Shown one piece after another: positions 45,997 through 55,659 of a stretch of DNA of 64,000 nucleotides. The notes beneath the pieces were generated by a model, which did not search any database, was not told the origin of the DNA, and was given only the letters and a program-made list of their open reading frames with translations. The position numbers and the translations under genes were made by a program. Each line of letters opens with the position of its first letter. Within the stretch, counting starts at the first letter, position 1. The stretch is from an uncultured Flavobacteriales bacterium (GTDB lineage: Bacteria > Bacteroidota > Bacteroidia > Flavobacteriales_D > Sanyastnellaceae), in assembly GCA_943787435.1 (NCBI GenBank), contig CALSMK010000008.1, positions 92,399 to 156,398 on the forward strand, written 5' to 3'.

Positions 45997-46629
45997 ATGA
46001 GTCCCGTCACCCAAGAATCAACCCCGCCTTCTCGTCTGCTCGAGCTGCTGACGGGTTGCGAAAAGTCCTTTCGCCGGTTCGGGGTTCGCGCGGTCAGCAT
46101 GGACGACTTGGCCACCCAGCTCGGGGTGTCCAAAAAGACCCTTTACCGCTACTTCAAAGACAAGGCCGACTTGGTGCTTCAGGTGTTCAATCAAGCCTGT
46201 AACCGGCAAACCGAGCGCACCGAAGCCTTGGCAGAAGGCGGTCCCAACGCCATTGATGCTGTCATCACCGTCATGGAGTATTTCCAAACCGAACTCCGGG
46301 AGATGCACCCCAGCATGTTGTTCGACCTGCAGAAGTATTACCCCGAAGCCATGCACCGACTACAACTCCACAAAATGGAGACCATGCAAGGCTACCTGGT
46401 GCGCAACATTCAACGCGGTCAGCTCGAAGGGTTTTACCGCAAAGACTTTGATGCCAAACTGATTTCTCGGCTGCACATGTCCATGGTTCAAACCATGACC
46501 GATCCGGCCACCCTCGAGGAGTTTGGGCGGCCCCTGTCTGAGCTGCAGATGGAATTGCACACCTATCACCTCAGGGGAATCGCCACTGAAAAGGGCCTGG
46601 AATATCTCCGTCAACGCTACACATCGTGA
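45997..46629 (+). CDS. TetR/AcrR family transcriptional regulator
   Basis: 210 residues. N-terminal helix-turn-helix: FRRFGVRAVSMDDLATQLGVSKKTLYRYFKDKADLV. The C-terminal ligand domain (AIDAVITVMEYFQTELREM, LFDLQKYYPEAMHRLQLHK) is of the sort found with Bacteroidota RND pumps. It leads the TolC-MFP-RND operon and overlaps the next start by four bases, so it most likely represses its own operon, releasing in response to a pump substrate. The candidate operator sits at 45922-45964. Confidence 0.93.
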   Translation: MSPVTQESTPPSRLLELLTGCEKSFRRFGVRAVSMDDLATQLGVSKKTLYRYFKDKADLVLQVFNQACNRQTERTEALAEGGPNAIDAVITVMEYFQTELREMHPSMLFDLQKYYPEAMHRLQLHKMETMQGYLVRNIQRGQLEGFYRKDFDAKLISRLHMSMVQTMTDPATLEEFGRPLSELQMELHTYHLRGIATEKGLEYLRQRYTS

Positions 46630-48059
46630 ACACGCACAAAACCATGCGCACCCTCTCCCTACTGTCTGCATTGATGCTGATGCAAGGAGCCATCCTCGGC
46701 CAAAACGGCACTGGAGGTTCTGGTACCCGGCTCACTTTGGAAGAAGCCCAGTCTTTGGCCGCCCAAAGGGCGTACAATGTCCGGTATGCCTCCTTTGATT
46801 CAGAAGAAGCAGCCAGCAACACCCGCGAACTCATCGCGTCCGGCTTCCCGCAAATCAGTGGTTCTGTGGAATACAACCGCTACATCGACATCCCCACACA
46901 GGTGTCCAGCGGAGATGCCTTTGGCTTTCCGGACTACCTGACCACCTTTCTTGGCGACGTCGCACAAAGCACGGGCGTGGCCTTGAACGCTCCCCCCAGC
47001 GATCCCAATGCCATTCAAGAGTTTCAGTTTGGTGCAGAGCAAACCATGACGGCCGGAATCACCGCCACACAATTGGTGTTCAGCCCCAGCTATTTTGTGG
47101 GAATTCAAGCCGCCAAGGCTTACGCCAGTGCCATGGAAGCGGCCGAGTCCAAATCGATTGCCGATGCGCGCCGCGCCGCGGGCGAAGCCTACGCTGCAGC
47201 CTTGGCTGCCAAAGAAAATGTGGCCATCCTCCGGGAGGCACAAGCCTTGGCCTCTTCTGCATTCGATCAAACCCGTGCCCTGGTCGAGGAGGGCCTTGCA
47301 GAATCCACAGACGCGGACCAGCTCGAGCTGGCACTCTCCGAAATCTCTCAGCAGCTCACCACTGCCGAAAGCATGGCCTCTGTGGCCATAGATGCCCTCA
47401 AATTCACCATGGGCATGCCCGTCGAAACCACGGTCATCTTGGCCGACAACTTCGAAAGCCTGTCTGTGGCATTTGATGGCGCCTCTGTTTTGGGGACACC
47501 CTTCCAGGCCGTTCTCCTGCCCGAGGTTGAAGCTCAATCGAAAAACCTCGAGCTGTCCGAACTCGGCATTCGCAATGAAAAGGCTGCTGGCCTGCCCAGC
47601 ATTGGCGCCTTCTACACCAACCAACGCAATGCCCAGCGCGACGCCTTTGACTTCTTCGGCAACGGCAACTGGTACCCCATCCAGCTCGTCGGCGTTCAAA
47701 TGAACATCCCCATTTGGTCCAGCTTTGGCGGAAAGGAAAAGGTCCAGCAAGCGCAGTTGGTCCGGGACCGCGCAGCAACCGCCTTGGAACAACTCACCCA
47801 AGCAGCCACCCTTGAGTACCGCGCGGCCCGTTCCGAATACAATTCCGCCTTGGAACAGCGCGAACAGGCCGAGCGCAGCCTCGGTCTTGCCGAGCGCATC
47901 CTTGACCGCACCCGCATCCGGTTTCAAGAAGGGTTGGCCAGCAGCTTCGACATGACCCAGGCCCAAAACCAAATGGTCAACGCCCAAGCCAACCTCACCC
48001 AAGCCACGCTCCGCTGGCTCAACGCACACCTCCGCCTCCAACGCTCTCTCAACGCCTGA
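46626..48059 (+). CDS. TolC family outer membrane efflux protein
   Basis: 477 residues from a GTG at 46626 overlapping the regulator stop; the ATG at 46644 starts the signal peptide (MRTLSLLSALMLMQGAILG) and may be the true start. The mature protein shows the TolC pattern of two repeats with long coiled helices (LTLEEAQSLAAQRAYNVRYA; ELSELGIRNEKAAGLPSIGAF; RILDRTRIRFQEGLASSFDMTQAQNQMVNAQ). It forms the outer-membrane channel of the tripartite pump encoded downstream. Confidence 0.93.
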   Translation: MNTHKTMRTLSLLSALMLMQGAILGQNGTGGSGTRLTLEEAQSLAAQRAYNVRYASFDSEEAASNTRELIASGFPQISGSVEYNRYIDIPTQVSSGDAFGFPDYLTTFLGDVAQSTGVALNAPPSDPNAIQEFQFGAEQTMTAGITATQLVFSPSYFVGIQAAKAYASAMEAAESKSIADARRAAGEAYAAALAAKENVAILREAQALASSAFDQTRALVEEGLAESTDADQLELALSEISQQLTTAESMASVAIDALKFTMGMPVETTVILADNFESLSVAFDGASVLGTPFQAVLLPEVEAQSKNLELSELGIRNEKAAGLPSIGAFYTNQRNAQRDAFDFFGNGNWYPIQLVGVQMNIPIWSSFGGKEKVQQAQLVRDRAATALEQLTQAATLEYRAARSEYNSALEQREQAERSLGLAERILDRTRIRFQEGLASSFDMTQAQNQMVNAQANLTQATLRWLNAHLRLQRSLNA

Positions 48060-48064
48060 TCAAC

Positions 48065-49106
48065 ATGATCCGCACTTCTCTCCTTCTCTCCTCCATCGCC
48101 CTTTTGCTCGCCTCATGTGGTGGCGCACCCGAAAGCACCGCTGACACCGCTGCTGAATCCCCGGCGGCAACCGAGGCCCGCAAAGTGACAACCCTTGACG
48201 TTGTCGTCGCTCCCTTCGACCACTACTTCACCGTGCAAGGCAATGTGGAAACCGATCGCCTTGCCAGGGTGTTTCCCATGACGCAAGGCACCGTCCAACG
48301 CGTCCTTGGTCGAAGAGGGCCAAATGGTCCGCAAGGGCCAAACCATCATGGAACTTGACAACGAAGCTGTTGCACGAAATCAAGATGAGCTCAACACCCG
48401 CCTCGAACTCGCCAAAGACGTTCTCGGCCGCCAAGAGCGCTTGTGGGACCAAGGCATCGGCACCGAGGTGCAACTGCTAGAAGCCAGAACCAACGTGAAG
48501 GCCCTGGAGGAAAGCATTGCCGCTTTTTCTGAGCAAGTCGACTTTGGCAAGGTCAAGGCGCCCTTTGCCGGGACCATCGACCGCATTTTCGCCAAAGAAG
48601 GAGGAATGGCATCCCCCATGCAACCAGTGGCCCGTCTGCTTGACTTGACCGACATGTATGTTCGTTCCAAAGTCAGCGACCACTACGTGGGCAAAGTAGA
48701 GCCTGGCCAACGTGTGGACATCATCATGGAAGGGCGCGACACCATCACCAGCGAAATCGACCGTGTGGGCCAGTACATCGAACCCGCCAACAGAACCTTC
48801 GAAATTGTGGTCCCAGCGCCAGAAAACTCCGGCATTCTTCCCAATGAATTTGCCGCCTTGCGCATCAACGACATGCACCTCGACAGCGCCATTTCACTGC
48901 CGTCGGGATTGATCCTGCAAGACCGCCAAGGGCGGGACTTTGTGTACGTGATTGAAGGAGGCAAAGCCGTCAGGAAGGCCGTTCGCATCGGCCAGTCCTC
49001 CAATGACCGCGTCCTCATTCTCGAAGGGCTATCACCTGGCACTTCCGTCATCAGCCGCGGAGCGGGCCAAGTCGTGGAAGGCGAGGCGGTTCAAATCATG
49101 CGCTGA
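48065..49106 (+). CDS. RND efflux membrane fusion protein, frameshifted
   Basis: The gene starts at the ATG 48065 with a lipoprotein signal (LLLSSIALLLASCGG). The first frame reaches TQGTVQRV and then shifts; the rest continues in another frame as LVEEGQMVRKGQTIMELDNEAV to the stop at 49106. One extra base within 48304-48307 (GTCCTTGGTC instead of GTCCTGGTC) explains it. Reconstructed, it is a normal periplasmic adaptor of about 346 residues: biotinyl-lipoyl half, alpha hairpin (LELAKDVLGRQERLWDQGIGTEVQL), second half FAGTIDRIFAKEGGM, beta barrel and membrane-proximal domain. It links the TolC protein to the RND pump. Confidence 0.9.
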
Positions 49107-49120
49107 TCCGCGTCCAATCC

Positions 49121-49153
49121 AGCGACCCCACAGCGACCCCACAGCGACCCCCA
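49121..49153. repeat. 11-base tandem repeat, three copies, before the RND gene
   Basis: AGCGACCCCAC twice, then AGCGACCCCCA, filling most of the 51-base spacer between the adaptor and RND genes and ending five bases before the ATG. Confidence 0.85.
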
Positions 49154-49157
49154 TCCC

Positions 49158-52100
49158 ATGGACCCAAAGCAACCCAAGGAGTTCGGCCTGAGCACGGCAT
49201 CCATCCAAAACCGGACCACGGTGGCGGTTTTGATTGCCATCATTCTGATTGCCGGCATTTCATCCTACATCACGGTACCCAAGGAGAGCTTTCCTGAAGT
49301 CGTGGTGCCCGAAGTGTACATCGGCACGCCTTATCCAGGCAACAGCCCGAGTGACATCGAAAAGCTCATCACCCGCCCCATTGAAAAGGAGATCAAAGGC
49401 ATCACGGGCATCGATGCCATCATTTCCACCAGCCAACAGGGCTACAGTGCCATCGACGTCAAGTTTGATTTCTCAGTCACCCCGGAGGTCGCCCTCCGAA
49501 AGGTCAAAGACAAGGTGGACATCGCCATGAGCGACCCCAGCTTCCCCGACGACCTGCCCAGCGACCCCAACATCTTCGACCTCAATTTCACCGAGCTCAT
49601 CCCTGTGATGCAAGTGAATTTGTCCGGTGACTATCCAGTGGACCAGCTGGAGGACTATGCAGAAACCCTGCAAGACCGAATCGAGGACTTGGACCAAATC
49701 AACGAGGCAGAAATCCGCGGCGTCAACGCCAAGGAAATGGAGGTCGAAGTGGACTACCTCCGGGCTGAAGCCATGCTGGTGAGCTTCAACGACATTGCCC
49801 AAGCCATTGGCCAAGAGAACCTCTCCATTTCCGGCGGAGACATCCTCATGGATGGCCGTCGGCGCACCGTTCAGGTCGTTGGCGATTTCCGAGATGCCCA
49901 AGACCTAGAATCTATCATCATCAAAGCCGAAGGGGGCCAACCGGTCTACTTGCGGGATGTGGCCAAGGTGCAGTTTGTGGACATGGAGCCCACGAGTTTT
50001 GCCCGCGAGTGGGGCAACCCTGTGGTGTCCCTGGACGTGAGAAAACGCGCCGGCGAAAACCTCATCATTGCCTCCGATGAAATCAACCGCATCATCGCCG
50101 AAGCCAAAGAAGAGTTTTTGCCTTCCGACCTGAGCGTCAGCATCACCTCTGACCAGTCCGACCAGACCCGCACACAGGTCGACGAACTTCAAAACAGCAT
50201 CATCCTCGGCGTCCTTCTGGTGGTGGGGGTTTTGCTCTTCTTCCTCGGGTTGCGAAACGCCCTTTTTGTGGGGGTGGCCATTCCCCTCTCGATGTTCCTG
50301 AGTTTTGCCATTCTCAGTGCCCTGGGCATCACCTTCAATGTGATGGTGCTCTTTGCCCTGGTGCTGGCCCTCGGCATGCTCGTGGACAATGGCATCGTGG
50401 TGGTCGAAAACATCTATCGACTCATGGATGAGGGCATGTCGCCTTTTGACGCTGCTCGGTTTGGCGTGGGAGAGGTGGCCTGGCCCATCATCGCTTCAAC
50501 CGCAACCACCCTCGCTGCGTTTCTTCCCTTGGCCATTTGGCCCGGCATCATTGGCGAATTCATGAAGTACCTGCCGATGACGCTGATCATCGTGCTGTCC
50601 TCTTCGCTGTTCATCGCCCTGGTCATCAACCCCGTTCTGACCAGCGTTTACATGCGCGTAGAAGAGGCCGAAATGAATGCGCGCAGGCTGTTTGTCACCA
50701 CAGGTGTCTTGGTTGTTCTGGGGCTCTTGCTCCTCGGGGCTGGATTCACCACCATGGGCAACCTGTTCGTCCTCGGTGGCATCATTGGTTTGCTCAACCG
50801 CTACCTGCTGACCCCTGCCACAGGCTGGTTCCAGCAAACGCTTTTGCCGGCTTTGGAAAACGCCTACGAACGCCTGCTTCGCTTTGCCCTCAGGGGCGCG
50901 AAACCCTGGTTGTTCTTCTATGGCATGATCGGGCTTTTGTTCGCTTCCCTGGTGCTGCTTGGCATGTTCCCCCCCAAGGTGGAGTTCTTCCCCCAGAACG
51001 AGCCTCAGTATGTGAATGTCTACATCGACATGCCCATTGGAACGGACATTGTAGAAACCAATCGGGTCACCCAAGAGGTCGAAGCCCTGGTCATGGGCGC
51101 CATCCAACGCCCCGAATTCCTGCGCACCAATGAAGACGGAACTCAGGAGCAGTACCTCACCAACTCTGTGATTGCCCAAGTGGGAGAAGGAACGTCGGAT
51201 CCAGCCGAAGGGCCACAGCTGGGGGCCACGCCCCACAAAGGCCGCATTACAGTGAGTTTCCTCAAGTTTCAAGACCGAAACGGGATCCGAACCACCGATG
51301 TCCTGAACGCCATCCGCGAAGAGGTCAAAGGCTACCCCGACGCCATCATCAGAGCGACCAAGAACTCAGATGGTCCTCCGCAGGGCTTGCCCATCAACAT
51401 CGAAATCACCAGTGTCGATTACGAAACCGCTCTGGTTTATGCAGACGGCATGAAGCGGTTCATTGAGTCCACAGGCATTGAAGGAATCGAAGGCTTAAAG
51501 CTCGACGTAGAAAAGTCCAAGCCCGAAATGCCCATCACCATCGACCGCGACAAAGCGCGCCGTTATGGGTTGAGCACGCAACAGATTGGCTTCGGCCTTC
51601 GGAGCGCCCTTTTTGGCCGCGAAGTGAGCCGATACAAAGACGGCGAAGACGACTACCCCATCAACCTCAGGTTCGCCGATGCATACCGCAACAATGCGGA
51701 TGCGCTGATGAATCAAAAGGTCATCTTTAGAAGTCAGTCAGACGGCCAAATCAAGGAGGTTCCCATCTCCGCTGTGGCCACCGCCGGTCGGTCCACGACT
51801 TACAACGCCATCAAACGGAAAGACCTGGACCGCACGGTGACCATGTCCTCCAACGTTCTCGAAGGCTACAACGCCAACGAAATCGTTGAGTCCTTGAAGG
51901 CCCAATTGAATGGGTACCCAGAACAAGCTGATGTGCAGTGGGAATTCACCGGACAGCAGGAAGAGCAGGCCAAGGAGCTGGCCTTCTTGTCACGCGCTTT
52001 GGTGATTGCTCTGTTCTTGATCTTTTTGATCATTGTCGCTCAATTCAACAGCATCTCCACCCCGTTCATCATTGGCTTTAGTGTTCTGTTCAGCTTGACC

Positions 52101-52607
52101 GGCGTCTTCCTCGGGCTGGTGGTTTTCCGGCAAGATTTCGTGATCATCATGACCATGATTGGTATCATTTCTCTGGCCGGGGTGGTGGTGAACAATGCCA
52201 TTGTCCTCATCGACTACACCAACCTGCTGATGGACCGGCGCAAACGGGAATTGGACTTGGGCGACGACGAGATGTTGCCCTTCGCAGAAATCGTTCCCCT
52301 GATCATTCAAGGCGGTCGAACCAGGCTCCGTCCTGTGCTGCTCACGGCCATCACAACCGTTCTCGGTCTCTTGCCTCTGGCCATCGGCATCAACGTCGAT
52401 TTCGTGAGCCTGTTGGCCGAGTACGACCCCAAGATTTACATCGGAGGGGACAACAACATCTTCTGGAAGCCCATGAGCTGGGCCATCATCTACGGACTGA
52501 CTTTCGCAACGTTCCTGACGTTGGTTATCGTTCCCGTCATGATGTGGTACTTGACCCGTGCAGACTACAAGTGGCTCAAGCGCCTACCGGTCAAGGAACA
52601 ACCATGA
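49158..52607 (+). CDS. RND family efflux transporter inner membrane pump (AcrB/MexB-like)
   Basis: 1149 residues, slightly longer than typical. Twelve transmembrane segments are expected: TM1 near residue 20 (VAVLIAIILIAGISSYITV), two large periplasmic loops with porter repeats (LITRPIEKEIKGITGID; ESTGIEGIEGLKL), and a central TM block with GVLLVVGVLLFFLGLR and the proton-relay region LVLALGMLVDNGIVVVENIYRL, repeated in the second half as GVVVNNAIVLIDYTNLL. It exports drugs, metals or lipids by proton antiport; substrate is not evident. The stop overlaps the next gene (ATGA). Confidence 0.95.
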   Translation: MDPKQPKEFGLSTASIQNRTTVAVLIAIILIAGISSYITVPKESFPEVVVPEVYIGTPYPGNSPSDIEKLITRPIEKEIKGITGIDAIISTSQQGYSAIDVKFDFSVTPEVALRKVKDKVDIAMSDPSFPDDLPSDPNIFDLNFTELIPVMQVNLSGDYPVDQLEDYAETLQDRIEDLDQINEAEIRGVNAKEMEVEVDYLRAEAMLVSFNDIAQAIGQENLSISGGDILMDGRRRTVQVVGDFRDAQDLESIIIKAEGGQPVYLRDVAKVQFVDMEPTSFAREWGNPVVSLDVRKRAGENLIIASDEINRIIAEAKEEFLPSDLSVSITSDQSDQTRTQVDELQNSIILGVLLVVGVLLFFLGLRNALFVGVAIPLSMFLSFAILSALGITFNVMVLFALVLALGMLVDNGIVVVENIYRLMDEGMSPFDAARFGVGEVAWPIIASTATTLAAFLPLAIWPGIIGEFMKYLPMTLIIVLSSSLFIALVINPVLTSVYMRVEEAEMNARRLFVTTGVLVVLGLLLLGAGFTTMGNLFVLGGIIGLLNRYLLTPATGWFQQTLLPALENAYERLLRFALRGAKPWLFFYGMIGLLFASLVLLGMFPPKVEFFPQNEPQYVNVYIDMPIGTDIVETNRVTQEVEALVMGAIQRPEFLRTNEDGTQEQYLTNSVIAQVGEGTSDPAEGPQLGATPHKGRITVSFLKFQDRNGIRTTDVLNAIREEVKGYPDAIIRATKNSDGPPQGLPINIEITSVDYETALVYADGMKRFIESTGIEGIEGLKLDVEKSKPEMPITIDRDKARRYGLSTQQIGFGLRSALFGREVSRYKDGEDDYPINLRFADAYRNNADALMNQKVIFRSQSDGQIKEVPISAVATAGRSTTYNAIKRKDLDRTVTMSSNVLEGYNANEIVESLKAQLNGYPEQADVQWEFTGQQEEQAKELAFLSRALVIALFLIFLIIVAQFNSISTPFIIGFSVLFSLTGVFLGLVVFRQDFVIIMTMIGIISLAGVVVNNAIVLIDYTNLLMDRRKRELDLGDDEMLPFAEIVPLIIQGGRTRLRPVLLTAITTVLGLLPLAIGINVDFVSLLAEYDPKIYIGGDNNIFWKPMSWAIIYGLTFATFLTLVIVPVMMWYLTRADYKWLKRLPVKEQP

Positions 52608-53653
52608 GCCCCAAGCTTTACCCCACCCTGGCCATTACGGGCATCACAGGCTTTCTTGGAGGTCACATGGCCCTCGAGGCCCTGCGAAGGGGCCACCATG
52701 TGCGGGGCACGCTCCGCTCCATGGAGCGCGCAGATGCCGTTCGCTCCATGTTGGCAGAACACTTGGGCAGCGACTCGGAAGCCGCCCTGACTCGGCTCAC
52801 CTTTCACGAAGCGGATTTGCTGTCTTCAGACGGCTGGGTCGAGGCGGTATCAGGCTGTGACGCCGTTTTGCACGTGGCCTCTCCCTTCCCACTGAACTCG
52901 CCACGAGATGAAAAGAAGGTCATTTCACCGGCGCGTCTGGGCGTGAAGCACGTTTTCGAAGCGTGTGCGGCCTCTGGGGTCAAGCGTCTGGTTCAAACCT
53001 CTTCAACGGTGGCCATTGTTTACGGCCATGGTCGGGACAAAACCCAATTTGACGAGCAACATTGGACCCAACTCGACGGGGACATGATCTCCCCTTACAT
53101 CAAGAGCAAAACCCTTGCAGAGCAAGACCTATGGATGATGGCCAAGCAACACCCTGATGTCATGGTGTCAGCTGTCAATCCAGGATTCATTTTGGGCCCC
53201 TTGTTGGATCGGAACGACCCTGGGAGCAGCTGTGATGTGATCCTCAAAATGATGCGGGGTGAATTCCCCGGTGTGCCCAACTTGGGCTACCCTACAGTGG
53301 ATGTCCGCGATGTGGTCAGCCTGCATTTTTTGGTGCTCAATGACAGCCAAGCTGCCAACCAAAGGTTTGCCGCCACAGCCAACACCCTGCCTTTTCAAGA
53401 CCTCGCGAAATCACTGAAAGCAGCCTTTGCCAAAGAAGGCCGAAAAGTGGGGACACGAAGCATGCCGAACTTTTTGGTTCGGTTCTTTTCTCTGTTCGAC
53501 CCTTCCTTGCGTGGCGTCCTTCCCGAATTGAGCTACATGGCCTCCGTTTCTTCCGATTTGTCCCGCAAGCGATATGATTGGAAACCCCGTTCCGCGGAAG
53601 ATGCAGGGGTCGCCACGGCCCAAAGCCTCATCGATCTGGGCTACATCCGTTGA
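52604..53653 (+). CDS. NAD(P)-dependent epimerase / dihydroflavonol-reductase-like SDR
   Basis: 349 residues from the ATG at 52604, overlapping the pump gene stop. Extended SDR: ITGITGFLGGHMALEALRRGH nucleotide site, DAVLHVASPFPL, VQTSSTVAIVYG and YIKSKTLAE (YxxxK). It resembles the dihydroflavonol 4-reductase/cinnamoyl-CoA reductase subgroup that acts on aldehydes or ketones; real substrate unknown. Overlapping codons make it part of the TetR-RND operon, so it may modify a pump substrate or simply share the transcript. Confidence 0.88.
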   Translation: MSPKLYPTLAITGITGFLGGHMALEALRRGHHVRGTLRSMERADAVRSMLAEHLGSDSEAALTRLTFHEADLLSSDGWVEAVSGCDAVLHVASPFPLNSPRDEKKVISPARLGVKHVFEACAASGVKRLVQTSSTVAIVYGHGRDKTQFDEQHWTQLDGDMISPYIKSKTLAEQDLWMMAKQHPDVMVSAVNPGFILGPLLDRNDPGSSCDVILKMMRGEFPGVPNLGYPTVDVRDVVSLHFLVLNDSQAANQRFAATANTLPFQDLAKSLKAAFAKEGRKVGTRSMPNFLVRFFSLFDPSLRGVLPELSYMASVSSDLSRKRYDWKPRSAEDAGVATAQSLIDLGYIR

Positions 53654-53670
53654 ATCCCTCTGCGCCGTTC

Positions 53671-53678
53671 TACCTTCG
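53671..53678 (+). promoter_or_regulatory. Promoter -7 box for purF
   Basis: TACCTTCG, a TAnnTTTG variant, 26 bases before the purF ATG. Confidence 0.5.
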
Positions 53679-53704
53679 CGGCTCCGGACCCGACCGGCAC
53701 CCCG

Positions 53705-55606
53705 ATGAGTGACCTCCTCCAACATGAGTGTGGCATAGCCTTGCTCCGGCTTAAAAAGCCACTTCAGTACTACATCGACCATTATGGGACGGCCTTTTAC
53801 GGCCTGAACAAAATGTATCTCCTGATGGAGAAACAACGCAACCGCGGTCAAGACGGTGTGGGGTTGGCCAACGTCAAACTCTCCGTGCCTCCCGGGCACC
53901 GTTACCTGAGCCGTTCCAGATCCGTCGCCAATCAACCCATCGAAGATCTGTTTTCGCAAGTCATGGGCCGTTTTGCGGATACCCAAGAGCACCAGCCGGA
54001 ACGACTGAAAGACGCCGAATGGCTTCAAAAAGAATTCGCCTTCACCGGAGAGGTTTTCCTTGGCCACCTCCGCTACGGCACATACGGCCGAAACACCATT
54101 GAACGGGTCCATCCCTTCTTGCGCCAAAACAACTGGAGAAGCCGCACCTTGGCCCTTGCGGGGAACTTCAACCTCACCAATGTCGACGAGCTGTTTGACA
54201 TCTTGGTGGGCCTGGGCCAACACCCCAAAGAGAAAGCGGACACGGTCACCGTGCTGGAGAAGGTGGGTCACTTCCTGGATGAAGAAGTCGAAAACCGCTT
54301 TCGCGACTTCAAATCGAAAGGCCACGAAAACCAAGAAATCAGCGACCTCATCGCCCAAAACTTAGACGTCGCAAACGTGCTGGAAAAGGCGTCCGAGGCT
54401 TGGGACGGTGGTTATGTGATGGGCGGCATCATCGGTTCTGGAGACGCCTTCATTGCCAGAGACCCCAATGGCATCCGTCCTTGCTTTTGGTACGAAGACG
54501 ATGAAGTGGTTGTGGCGGCCTCTGAACGGCCGGTGATTCAAACCGCATTCAACACCACCACCGCAGAAGTCAAGGAGTTGCTCCCGGGAGAAGCCCTACT
54601 CATTGGCCAAGACGGTTCCACAGAACTCAAACAAATCCGCAAGGCAGGCAAGCCGTCCCCATGCAGCTTTGAACGCATCTACTTCTCAAGGGGAAACGAT
54701 GCCGACATCTACCAAGAACGCATGGCACTGGGGGAGTCTCTCGTCCCGAAGGTCCTCGAAGCCATAGAGCACGACATCGATTCTACGGTATTCAGCTTCA
54801 TTCCCAACACGGCAGAGACGTCGTTTTACGGACTGGTCAAGGGCATGGAAAGCCACTTGAATCAAAGCAAAATCGAGCGCATCATTGGCTTGGGCACTTC
54901 GCCGGACCCCGTGGAGGTCAAGTCCATTTTGGAAGAGCGTCCCCGCGTGGACAAAGTGGCTTTGAAGGACGCCAAATTGAGAACTTTCATCGCAGATGAT
55001 GGTGCGCGAGACGACTTGGTGGCCCATGCCTATGACATCACCTACGGCACAGTAGAGCGCGGTCAGGATCAGTTGGTGGTGATCGACGACAGCATCGTCC
55101 GAGGGACCACCTTGAAGCGCAGCATCCTCCGCATTTTGGATCGCCTCGACCCCATTCGGATTGTGGTGGTCAGCAGTGCCCCACAGATTCGGTATCCCGA
55201 TTGCTATGGAATTGACATGGCCAAGATGGGCGATTTCATTGCCTTCCAAGCGGCCATAGCCATCCACAAAGAGCGTGGCAATCAGGCCCTCATCGATGAG
55301 GTTTATGCAGACTGTAAGGCCGAGCTCGAAAAGCCTTACGATCAACAAGAAAACAAGGTCAAGCCCATCTATCAGAGCCTGACACCAGAAGAGACCTCAG
55401 CCAAAATCTCTGAACTGCTCACACCAGAAGGGATGAAAGCTCAAGTACAGATCATTTACCAAAGCATCTCCGGACTGCATGAGGCCATTCCTCATCATCA
55501 GGGGGATTGGTACTTCACGGGCAACTTCCCAACGCCTGGAGGCAACCGGGTCGTGAACCGCGCCTTTGTTTTTTGGAAAGAGGGCCGTTCACAGCGGGCA
55601 TACTGA
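53705..55606 (+). CDS. purF: Amidophosphoribosyltransferase, long Bacteroidota form
   Basis: 633 residues, longer than the 480-500 of most PurF enzymes but normal for this phylum. Class II glutamine amidotransferase with the nucleophile Cys9 in LLQHECGIALL, exposed after removal of the first eight residues; RNRGQDGVGLA, LGHLRYGTYG and GNFNLTN follow. The C-terminal phosphoribosyltransferase half holds the PRPP motif VVIDDSIVRGTTLKR and SAPQIRYPDCYGIDM. It makes phosphoribosylamine, the first committed step of purine synthesis. It has its own -7 box and is convergent with cysH. Confidence 0.93.
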   Translation: MSDLLQHECGIALLRLKKPLQYYIDHYGTAFYGLNKMYLLMEKQRNRGQDGVGLANVKLSVPPGHRYLSRSRSVANQPIEDLFSQVMGRFADTQEHQPERLKDAEWLQKEFAFTGEVFLGHLRYGTYGRNTIERVHPFLRQNNWRSRTLALAGNFNLTNVDELFDILVGLGQHPKEKADTVTVLEKVGHFLDEEVENRFRDFKSKGHENQEISDLIAQNLDVANVLEKASEAWDGGYVMGGIIGSGDAFIARDPNGIRPCFWYEDDEVVVAASERPVIQTAFNTTTAEVKELLPGEALLIGQDGSTELKQIRKAGKPSPCSFERIYFSRGNDADIYQERMALGESLVPKVLEAIEHDIDSTVFSFIPNTAETSFYGLVKGMESHLNQSKIERIIGLGTSPDPVEVKSILEERPRVDKVALKDAKLRTFIADDGARDDLVAHAYDITYGTVERGQDQLVVIDDSIVRGTTLKRSILRILDRLDPIRIVVVSSAPQIRYPDCYGIDMAKMGDFIAFQAAIAIHKERGNQALIDEVYADCKAELEKPYDQQENKVKPIYQSLTPEETSAKISELLTPEGMKAQVQIIYQSISGLHEAIPHHQGDWYFTGNFPTPGGNRVVNRAFVFWKEGRSQRAY

Positions 55607-55659
55607 CCCCGCTTTTTCACGCCTCCTCACACATTTGGTGGGCGATATAGAATGAAAGG

